29,794 nucleotides of DNA from the NCBI GenBank assembly GCA_964446745.1, contig CAYURR010000014.1, positions 1 through 29,794 of the forward strand, in the 5' to 3' direction. This DNA comes from CAYURR01 sp964446745. Its GTDB lineage: Bacteria; Bacillota; Clostridia; Lachnospirales; WQUN01. Each line of letters opens with the position of its first letter. Position 1 is the first letter of the stretch. The notes under the pieces are model-generated. The model saw only the letters and a list, made by a program, of their open reading frames with translations. It had not been told where the DNA came from and did no database searches. Below, in pieces: positions 22,849 to 29,794 of the stretch. The translations under genes and the position numbers were made by a program.

Positions 22849-24716
22849 AAACAAAAAAGCAGATAATCATTGTAGGTTCTCTTGCGCTTGCATTGGGTGT
22901 CGTTTGGATTTTGCTATACGCGTTCAACATTTTGCTATACGCAGAAAACAAATTGCAGGATGCGTTGTATCAGCGTCCGGGTATCGTGAGCCCTGATATC
23001 TATGTTCTAGGCATTGATGAGGAGAGCTTATCGGACCGCACCGGGGACTACATGACCGGCGGGCTCGGCCCGTTTAATACGTGGACCCGAGAGGATTTCG
23101 CCGCTATCATCAATAAGCTCAATGAGGATCCGGAGGCCAGACCCGCTGCTATAGGTATAGACGTAGTGTTCTCGGCTCACAAGACCCCCGAGGAGGATCA
23201 GGCTTTGGCCGAGGCGGCCAAAAACAATGGCAATGTGGTGACTGCCTCGATGGCGCGATTCGGTACAGATTTGAACGAGGATATGACGGGTTTGGTGAAC
23301 GTGATCCGCGTATACGAGGAACCGTATGAGGAACTTGCCGCTGTTACAGACATCGGACATATCTCTACTGAAACTGACAAGGACAATGTTTTTAGACATG
23401 GTATATATAGCTTGAGCCTGCCGGATGGCAACAGTGTCGACGCGTTTTCGGTGAAACTGCTGCAGAAATATTACGACTATTGGGAAATGGGCGAGGTAAC
23501 GAAACCTGATCTAATGAAAGGGAGCCGTTTCTATGTGCCGTTCACGGGAAAGCCCGGAGACTACTACGGCAACGCAAACAGCGGAACCTCCGTCATCCGA
23601 TTACTGAGGGGTGAGATAGATCCCGCGATGTTTGCAGGCGGTATCGTGATGATAGGCCCGTATAGCTATGGCATGATGGACTCGTATTTCACGCCGATGG
23701 ATGCGACGGTGCAGATGCATGGGGTGGAGATACACGCGAACATTGTAAATGCACTGATGGACGAGAATTTTAAGCGATACACGCCTCGGATACTGGAGCT
23801 GTTGATCCTGATCTTGGGGATATTGGTTTGTTATCTGTGTGCGATGCGCTTTGATCTGCGCTTTACTGCGCCCGCTGCATTGCTGCTCTCAGCGTTATAT
23901 GTGTTCGGTACGCGGCTTCTGTATGACAATGTCGGCTACATAACAACGCTGATTTACCCTGTGGGCGGCGTGTTGACGATATATATCTTCTCGGTGGCGG
24001 TCAAATACATACTCGAACGTATCGAAAAACAAAAGATCAAGAGCATTTTTCAGAAATACGTCGACCCAAAGCTCGTAGATAAGCTGATCGAGTCCGGCGA
24101 GGCCGACAACAACGATGTAGGTAAGGCTAAGGACATAGCGGTGCTGTTCGTGGATGTCAGAGGTTTTACGCCTATGTCAGAGAGGCTAAAGGACTCGCCC
24201 GATACGGTGGTTCGGATATTGAACGAGTATCTGGAGCTGACTTCGAGATCTGTGTTCGATAGTGGCGGCAGCGTAGATAAGTTTATCGGTGACGCGACAA
24301 TGGCACTGTTTAACGGCTTTGTACCGCTCGATGATTATGTATACAAGGCCGTATGTGGTGCATGGGCGATTGTGCAGGGGTCGGCGGATCTGAATAACGA
24401 CATCATGGAGAAATACGGCGTGAATGTGGGGTTCGGGGTAGGCGTGAACTGTGGACCGGCTGTGGTCGGAAACCTCGGACCGTCGTTCAGAAAGGACTTT
24501 ACGGCTATAGGGGATACGGTAAACACGGCCGCGCGCCTCGAGAGTAATGCAAAGGCCGGGACTGTGCTGATCGGGCCCGAGGTCTACGAACGCCTGAAGG
24601 ATCGTATCGAGGTTGAGCCTATTGGAGAGATACCTCTAAAGGGCAAAAGCATCGGGCTGATGGTATATCGGCTGACGGGTATAGAAAAGGTCGGGAGAAA
24701 GGATCAGGAGGGATGA
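22845..24716 (+). CDS. CHASE2-domain class III adenylate cyclase
   Basis: Makes cAMP from ATP in response to an extracytoplasmic signal. 623 residues: membrane helix (about 7-30), CHASE2 sensor outside the membrane (about 35-310, with DIYVLGIDEESL, AIGIDVVFS, IVMIGPYSYGMMDSYFTP and GVEIHANIVNALM), three membrane helices (315-390), then a cyclase domain (about 425-610). Catalytic set is complete: metal Asp437 (FVDVRGFT), Lys479 and Asp483 (DKFIGDATMALF), Thr553 (DFTAIGDTVN), Asn560 and Arg564. Lys479 with Thr553 fits ATP rather than GTP as substrate. GTG start at 22845 with AAGGAG 8 nt upstream, overlapping the MFS stop. No CRP-type cAMP receptor is in the window. Confidence 0.9.
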   Translation: MKTKKQIIIVGSLALALGVVWILLYAFNILLYAENKLQDALYQRPGIVSPDIYVLGIDEESLSDRTGDYMTGGLGPFNTWTREDFAAIINKLNEDPEARPAAIGIDVVFSAHKTPEEDQALAEAAKNNGNVVTASMARFGTDLNEDMTGLVNVIRVYEEPYEELAAVTDIGHISTETDKDNVFRHGIYSLSLPDGNSVDAFSVKLLQKYYDYWEMGEVTKPDLMKGSRFYVPFTGKPGDYYGNANSGTSVIRLLRGEIDPAMFAGGIVMIGPYSYGMMDSYFTPMDATVQMHGVEIHANIVNALMDENFKRYTPRILELLILILGILVCYLCAMRFDLRFTAPAALLLSALYVFGTRLLYDNVGYITTLIYPVGGVLTIYIFSVAVKYILERIEKQKIKSIFQKYVDPKLVDKLIESGEADNNDVGKAKDIAVLFVDVRGFTPMSERLKDSPDTVVRILNEYLELTSRSVFDSGGSVDKFIGDATMALFNGFVPLDDYVYKAVCGAWAIVQGSADLNNDIMEKYGVNVGFGVGVNCGPAVVGNLGPSFRKDFTAIGDTVNTAARLESNAKAGTVLIGPEVYERLKDRIEVEPIGEIPLKGKSIGLMVYRLTGIEKVGRKDQEG

Positions 24717-24718
24717 TG

Positions 24719-26251
24719 ATGAGGCTCAAGTCGGTATGGGCGATGTTGCTCGCGGTCATTATAACGCTATCGGGCACGACGTTGATATACGCCGAGGATG
24801 TTTCTACTCCTATATCGCGTGAGGATTTTTTCACGATGATAGCAAAGGGGCTTTACGGGGAGCAAAATGACGCGGGTAATATGCCGTTCGCCGATATCGA
24901 AAAGGCAAACGCGACATTATTACCTTACCTGAAAAAGGCGTATGAGAGCGGCATACTGCGCGGCGGCGAAGCAAGCGGTAAGCTCTATATGAACCCAAAA
25001 GGCCAGATCACAAGGCAGGACGCGCTCACGATCGTATCGCGGGTGCTCGGCATTACATCTGACGAGGCGTTGACATTTACGGACAGTGCGGACGTAAACG
25101 ATTACGCGGTGGCGGCGATATCGGGGATGTATGCGAGGGCTGTGATGTACGGTTACGATGACAACACATTCCGGCCTAAAAAAAGCATCACATACGCCGA
25201 AGCCGAGCATGTCGTACGTAGGATGTTGTTGATCGCGGAGATCGCGGATTCGACGGTGTCACGGTATGTAGGCAGCGGACAGTTTGGTTATAAGGACGGC
25301 GCGGTTGCGGATGCACAACTCATGATGCCTGTGGGCATGGCTGTCGATCACTCCGGCAATCTGTTTATCGCAGAGATGAACAATAACCTGATCCGCAGGC
25401 TCACGGCCGGTAAGCTCACGACATACGCGGGTTATGTTGCAGCGCGTGACACATTTGGTTTTTCTGTCGGCATGTTGAGAGACGAACACAACGACAAGGC
25501 GCTGTTTAACCGTCCGACCTTTATAACGTTTGTATCACCGAGGCTGTTGGCGGTTGCGGATAGCGAGAATCATCTGATACGACTTGTTTCAGAGCGCGAG
25601 ACCTATAGCCTCGCGGGTAGCGGCAAGCCCGGCTACAAGGACGGTAACGGTATCGAAGGAAAGCTCAATAATCCGAACGGGATCGCGGTAGATAATAACG
25701 GTAACATCTATATAGCGGATACGGGCAATAACTGCATAAGAAAACTCGATCAAAACGGTAATCTGACTACGATTGCCGGTAAGCCGCAAAAGGCCGGGTT
25801 TACGGATGGTGTCGTATCGGAAGCCTTGTTTGACGGGCCGATCGGGATCGCTCTGGTCGGTGAAAAGATATATGCGGCCGATACAGGCAATAACGCGATA
25901 CGCCTGATCGAAAACGGAATGGTCACAACGATCGCAGGCGGCGGACGAGCCGGATATAAAGATGCAAACGGTAAAAGCGCAGAATTTGATACGCCGATGG
26001 GTATCGACATATTCAGGGATAACTCATTGATCATTGCAGATAAAAACAATCATGTACTGAGGCGGCTGGATATACAGAGCCTGGATGTGGTGACTGTGGC
26101 CGGAGACGGAACGGTGGGCATCAATAACGCAAAGGCACTCGCATCATCTTTCCAATATCCGATGAATGTAATCTGTGACGGAGACAGCATCTACATTGCC
26201 GATACCTATAACAACACCATCCGATATATCAAGGTGCGTAAGGCGAACTAG
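24719..26251 (+). CDS. Secreted S-layer-homology / NHL-repeat beta-propeller protein
   Basis: 510 residues from the third of three consecutive ATGs (24713, 24716, 24719), chosen because only it has proper spacing (7 nt) to AGGAGG (24706-24711). Signal peptide to about 23, then SLH-type repeats (about 28-170, e.g. PFADIEKANA...YLKKAYESGI and MYGYDDNTFRPKKSITYAEA), which bind cell-wall polymers. Then about five NHL repeats (about 180-510), each like GYKDGxxxxAxFxxPxGIAVDxxGNIYIADTxNNxIR. NHL propellers bind proteins, RNA or glycans; here it is outside the cell, so a protein or glycan ligand is more likely. It starts within the stop of the cyclase gene and is followed after 13 nt by the FecR gene. 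Confidence 0.88.
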   Translation: MRLKSVWAMLLAVIITLSGTTLIYAEDVSTPISREDFFTMIAKGLYGEQNDAGNMPFADIEKANATLLPYLKKAYESGILRGGEASGKLYMNPKGQITRQDALTIVSRVLGITSDEALTFTDSADVNDYAVAAISGMYARAVMYGYDDNTFRPKKSITYAEAEHVVRRMLLIAEIADSTVSRYVGSGQFGYKDGAVADAQLMMPVGMAVDHSGNLFIAEMNNNLIRRLTAGKLTTYAGYVAARDTFGFSVGMLRDEHNDKALFNRPTFITFVSPRLLAVADSENHLIRLVSERETYSLAGSGKPGYKDGNGIEGKLNNPNGIAVDNNGNIYIADTGNNCIRKLDQNGNLTTIAGKPQKAGFTDGVVSEALFDGPIGIALVGEKIYAADTGNNAIRLIENGMVTTIAGGGRAGYKDANGKSAEFDTPMGIDIFRDNSLIIADKNNHVLRRLDIQSLDVVTVAGDGTVGINNAKALASSFQYPMNVICDGDSIYIADTYNNTIRYIKVRKAN

Positions 26252-26264
26252 AGGGAGGACGCAT

Positions 26265-29200
26265 ATGGCAAAAAGACTTGTAAGTTTAATGTTGGTAATG
26301 CTGTTGCTTGCGCCGAACCTCTTGGTTTACGCATCCGAGATCACGTCGGCGAGGAACATGTCCATATTTAAGATTAGCGGTTCTGAGGATGGGGTAAAGG
26401 TCCAGCGCAAGACAAAGACCGTAAACGGTGCAGAGGGTTTTAGGCTGTCAAAGGATGATGAGATCACCACAGACAGCGCGACAGAATGCCGCCTGCAGGT
26501 GGATGACGACAAGGTTGTATATGTAGCCAAGAATTCGAAGATAGCTGTGTCGACCGTTAAAAAGAACGCGTTGTCGCTGAGCCTGATATCCGGCGAGGCG
26601 TATGTTCAGGTCAGTAACAGCCTGGATGCGGACAGCTCACTATCCATAAACGCGGGCGGTTCGGTAATGGGCGTTCGTGGCACGCAGTTCCATGTTTCTA
26701 ACAGATATGGAGATATGAAGGTAAATGTGACAAGCGGCAGCGTCGATCTGAAAACAGTGGTGACGCATATCGTCTTGAATCCAGGTACGACCACGACCGT
26801 AAATCCGGATGGTAAGATAGCAAAACAGACGACGATATCGGTCGACGAGCTCAGCAGTTTTGCACTGTCGGTTATGATCGAGCTCATGCGGACAGAGGCT
26901 AATACAAAGAATGATCAGAACGCAAAGGATAATATTACGGAATTGTTGGGCGGTGACAGTCCGGAGAATATCGCAAGGCTCGAGGCGATACTTGAGCAGA
27001 AGATGGCTGACGAGGATAAGACCGCAGAGGATTTGATCGCGACAGCGGAGAGGTTAAAGGCCGCGATCGAGGCGGGGGCAAAGCCCGTAATGAAAACGAT
27101 CGAGATGGCGATAAATCCGACGCCGGAGCCGACATCTGCACCGAGTACGCCGGGGTCATCATCGACGCCTACGCCGACGGCGAATAGCTCACTTTCGCCT
27201 GTTGCACCCTCAGTGCCGCCTAATAATCCGGTGTCAGAAGCGGAATTGATCAGTGCGTTCAGTGATCCAAGCGTTTCGTCCATAAATATCGGACCGGGTG
27301 TCAGCATCAGTCTGAACACGCCGCAGACCTTGAATGCGAGTCAGTCGCTTACAATCGAGGGCACGCTTACACTCAATGCGGACTTAAATGTGAGCGGTAC
27401 GTTGAATAATAACAGCTCTAATACATTGGTGTTGGAAAACGGTGACTTGATACTGGGAAACGGATCCGCGTTTCATAATGCAGGAACTATAAGGGGATTG
27501 CGGAGTATCATCGTACGCGGTACTGTAAATATATCCAATGCTGCAGATATGACGATACCCGCGATATCGATAGAGGCAACAGGCAGGGCGACTATAACCA
27601 ATAACGGTATTATCGGTGAGGTGTCCGGTACGAATGGAGCGTCGCTGTCTTTCCTTGAGGCGGGAACAGTCACAAGTCAAAACTATCAAGATATAAACGG
27701 CAATAATGAGTCGATTGAGATTGGTAGGCTTTACAACTGGAACACGGCAGCCGCTAAATGGAGGAATACGAATGTTATTATGATCGCCGATGTCTCAACC
27801 GAACAAGCTCTTCTGGACGCGTTGGCGCAGACCACGTCATATGAGTATGTCAATGTCGTCGCATCGATAACGACTACACAGCAGATTACTGTGCCTGTCG
27901 GAAAGAAATTGGTCGTTAAACCGAGTGGCTCCTTAAGCTTGGGCGGGAATGTTGTTGTCAGCGGAGGATTTGAGAATCAAGGGGTGATCTCGTCGGGTGG
28001 TCCGTTTGGCGCAGTGATACCCGGGAGTAATGCCCAGATCACAAATTCGGGTACAATTAATAGCATACAACTCTCAACAGCAACCTCGTCACTTACGATC
28101 AGTAATACCGGCACCATAGGAGCCATAGATGGTGTCGAGAATGCCCAGGTGCAGTTTACGGGCACAAATGCGGGATTTGTACCGTGGGGCTTTTACGATT
28201 ATGTAGGTTTGCCTGTCGACATGCCGAGGACAGGGGAAATGTATATCTATAAATCGGTCGGCGTTGATAACCCGGGCTGGTACAATACCGTCAATCACAT
28301 TAACAGCATGGATGCGTTGATGCAGGGCATTGATGATGCACCGACTGACGGCAGTCCAACCATACTACGCCTTGAACAGGAATTGTCAGTAGACAATACC
28401 GTTGAGATACCGGCAGGAGCAAATATCACACTGATGAGTATGGAGAATGAAGGACCTTATGCGCTGACAAGACCCGACTCGACAGCGTACACAATGATAG
28501 AGGTACAAAACGGCGGGAGCTTGATACTGTCTAATATTGTATTGGATGGTAACAAGGCGAATAATGCGAATCAGTCAAAGCTGTTGTATGTAAATGCGGG
28601 TAGTGTGTCAATAAATCAAGGAACAGTCATAAAGGATCAAATCGGGTCTGGTGTAGATATTGACGGCGGTACTCTGACGATGAACGACGGCACCATAACC
28701 GGATGTGATAACCAGTATACGGAAGGCGCCGGTGTACACTTGCAAAACGGAGCGATCTTTACAATGTCCGGCGGCAGCATAACAGGTAATACTGCCACTG
28801 CAGGGTTAGGGGGTGCCGGTGTATATGTACAATTGGGTACATTCAATATGTCCGGAGGCAACATTACAAACAACGATGTCAGTATGTCCAGTAGCTTAGG
28901 CTATGGCGGCGGTGTGTATGTAAACAGAGGGAATACATTTACGATGACCGGCGGCACCATCTCCGGTAACAGTGCAAAAGAAGGCGGTGGGGTTTATATT
29001 GATGCAGGATTCGGAAACCCGGGTGTCTATGACATGAGAGCGGGCACACTGTCAGGTAATACCGCAAGCTTTAGGGGAAACGGTATATGTATGAAGGAGA
29101 ACTCTACCTTAAACTTTTCCGGTGGGTACAATATCATGAACAATGATATTTATATGGAGATGGGCACATTAATAAAAATAAATCCCCCTGTGAGTATACC

Positions 29201-29378
29201 GGCTAATAAACCTGTATTGCTGCCGTATGCCTCGCCAGGAATCAGAACAATAGCGGAATTTGATTCCGCGGTAGGTACAGCAGATCCAAATTATTTTATC
29301 CTTGATCCTAGTTTAGTCTCAGATGGATATCGTCTGCAGCAAAATGCCGATCCATATAAGTTGGATTTAACAGATTAA
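26265..29378 (+). CDS. Large secreted FecR-domain / right-handed beta-helix surface protein
   Basis: 1037 residues from the ATG at 26265 (GAGGGAGG 6 nt upstream; the frame runs back into the preceding gene). Signal peptide MAKRLVSLMLVMLLLAPNLL ending near YASE. FecR-like domain (about 30-185): GFRLSKDDEITTDSATECRL, SGEAYVQV, GGSVMGVRGTQFHVS, VTSGSVDL. Helical segment (about 200-280), Pro/Ser/Thr linker (about 285-325), then a long array of irregular beta-helix rungs, Asn/Thr/Gly rich. The clearest are near the C-terminus (about 800-940): LTMNDGTITG, FTMSGGSITGN, FNMSGGNITNN, FTMTGGTISGN, each followed by GGGVYV. Such domains act as adhesins or polysaccharide-binding or -cleaving folds. No LPXTG, SLH or C-terminal membrane anchor is seen. 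Probably the fourth gene of the cluster. Confidence 0.85.
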   Translation: MAKRLVSLMLVMLLLAPNLLVYASEITSARNMSIFKISGSEDGVKVQRKTKTVNGAEGFRLSKDDEITTDSATECRLQVDDDKVVYVAKNSKIAVSTVKKNALSLSLISGEAYVQVSNSLDADSSLSINAGGSVMGVRGTQFHVSNRYGDMKVNVTSGSVDLKTVVTHIVLNPGTTTTVNPDGKIAKQTTISVDELSSFALSVMIELMRTEANTKNDQNAKDNITELLGGDSPENIARLEAILEQKMADEDKTAEDLIATAERLKAAIEAGAKPVMKTIEMAINPTPEPTSAPSTPGSSSTPTPTANSSLSPVAPSVPPNNPVSEAELISAFSDPSVSSINIGPGVSISLNTPQTLNASQSLTIEGTLTLNADLNVSGTLNNNSSNTLVLENGDLILGNGSAFHNAGTIRGLRSIIVRGTVNISNAADMTIPAISIEATGRATITNNGIIGEVSGTNGASLSFLEAGTVTSQNYQDINGNNESIEIGRLYNWNTAAAKWRNTNVIMIADVSTEQALLDALAQTTSYEYVNVVASITTTQQITVPVGKKLVVKPSGSLSLGGNVVVSGGFENQGVISSGGPFGAVIPGSNAQITNSGTINSIQLSTATSSLTISNTGTIGAIDGVENAQVQFTGTNAGFVPWGFYDYVGLPVDMPRTGEMYIYKSVGVDNPGWYNTVNHINSMDALMQGIDDAPTDGSPTILRLEQELSVDNTVEIPAGANITLMSMENEGPYALTRPDSTAYTMIEVQNGGSLILSNIVLDGNKANNANQSKLLYVNAGSVSINQGTVIKDQIGSGVDIDGGTLTMNDGTITGCDNQYTEGAGVHLQNGAIFTMSGGSITGNTATAGLGGAGVYVQLGTFNMSGGNITNNDVSMSSSLGYGGGVYVNRGNTFTMTGGTISGNSAKEGGGVYIDAGFGNPGVYDMRAGTLSGNTASFRGNGICMKENSTLNFSGGYNIMNNDIYMEMGTLIKINPPVSIPANKPVLLPYASPGIRTIAEFDSAVGTADPNYFILDPSLVSDGYRLQQNADPYKLDLTD
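28659..29080 (+). repeat. Coding repeats of the beta-helix (MSGGxITGN...GGGVYV units)
   Basis: Four to five degenerate units of roughly 75-100 nt encoding T-M-[ST]-G-G-x-I-[ST]-G-N followed by GAGV/GGGVYV. They are protein-level rungs, diverged at DNA level. Confidence 0.7.
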
Positions 29379-29414
29379 AAATACAAAACACTTAAAGTAA
29401 AGGAGGAGTATGTT

Positions 29415-29794
29415 ATGAATTATGTAAATATCGTAATCGGTTTTGTCGGCGGATTGGGATTGTTTATCTACGGTATGCATATCATGGCGTCGGGCCTCCA
29501 AAAGTCTGCGGGTTCGCGGATGAAGCGTTTCATGGAGGCGCTGATATCGAATAAGTTCATGGGTGTGCTCGTAGGCACGATCGTAACCGCAATCATTCAA
29601 TCGAGCTCGGCGACGACGGTCATGGTCGTGGGCTTTGTAAATGCAGGTGTGATGACACTCACTCAATCGGTGGGTGTCATAATGGGTGCAAATATCGGTA
29701 CGACGGTCACGAGCTGGCTCATTTCCACTACGGAATGGCTGAAGTTTCTAAGCCCGACGACCTTTGCCCCGATAGCGGTGGGCATCGGCGCGGT
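29415..29794 (+). CDS. Na/Pi cotransporter family protein (3' end beyond window)
   Basis: The first 126 residues are present. GGLGLFIYGMHIMASGLQ, then LVGTIVTAIIQSSSATTVMV with the QSSSATT signature of type II sodium-phosphate cotransporters, and GVIMGANIGTTVTSWLIS, the GANIGTT motif. Hydrophobic helices throughout. Bacterial members take up or export phosphate, often with a C-terminal PhoU-like domain, which would be outside the window. AGGAGG (29401-29406) lies 8 nt before the ATG. It starts 36 nt after the FecR gene with no terminator visible, so it may continue the cluster. Confidence 0.9.
   Translation, partial: MNYVNIVIGFVGGLGLFIYGMHIMASGLQKSAGSRMKRFMEALISNKFMGVLVGTIVTAIIQSSSATTVMVVGFVNAGVMTLTQSVGVIMGANIGTTVTSWLISTTEWLKFLSPTTFAPIAVGIGA

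Overview
The window looks like a chromosomal stretch from an anaerobic, monoderm Firmicute (Clostridia or relatives). The grounds are strong AGGAGG-type ribosome sites, many short or overlapping gene junctions, lipoproteins with lipobox cysteines, an S-layer-homology (SLH) protein, an Rpn-type nuclease, a class III cyclase and a type II NADH dehydrogenase in an operon resembling the Listeria extracellular electron transfer (EET) locus. Base composition is mid-range, with no obvious compositional island. No rRNA, tRNA, IS element or CRISPR array was seen.

Left part (1-12.5 kb, mostly housekeeping): on the minus strand, an rRNA methyltransferase of the RlmL/YpsC type is followed by a phosphoglycerate mutase (gpmI) cut by the window start. 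Divergently on the plus strand lie a GH5 endoglucanase-like lipoprotein, tRNA-guanine transglycosylase (tgt) and a nucleotidyltransferase-fold protein. Next come a membrane GAF-PAS-PAS sensor and NAD synthetase (nadE) on minus, and an AI-2E-family permease with a CPBP/CAAX protease on plus that end at a clear terminator. Then, on minus, a protein of unknown function with a proline-rich repeat linker, trmB, and a small ORF antisense to that terminator.

Middle (12.5-21.6 kb): a PTS-like IIC permease and an Rpn/PD-(D/E)XK nuclease with a tandem-repeat tail, each behind a near-consensus sigma-A promoter, and then a terminator. After it comes the main feature, a six-gene operon for flavin-based EET: ndh2 with a membrane extension, a trans-polyprenyl diphosphate synthase (dmkB-like), a UbiA prenyltransferase (dmkA-like), a Gx-family membrane protein (eetB-like), a two-domain FMN-binding lipoprotein (pplA-like) and an ApbE flavin transferase (fmnB-like). 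The inferred path is NADH to Ndh2 to a dedicated (demethyl)menaquinone pool to a covalently flavinylated surface lipoprotein to external acceptors. ApbE would load FMN onto the lipoprotein. The promoter carries a perfect 15-bp palindrome over its -35 box, and a strong terminator-like hairpin sits in the first codons of apbE, just after pplA.

Right part (21.6-29.8 kb): a second plus-strand cluster from its own promoter encodes an MFS permease, a CHASE2-adenylate cyclase, an SLH/NHL beta-propeller protein and a 1037-residue FecR/beta-helix surface protein. The first three are joined by 4-nt overlaps or by start codons set in the preceding stop. This looks like an envelope module signalling to cAMP. 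A Na/Pi cotransporter-family protein begins at the right edge and is cut off.
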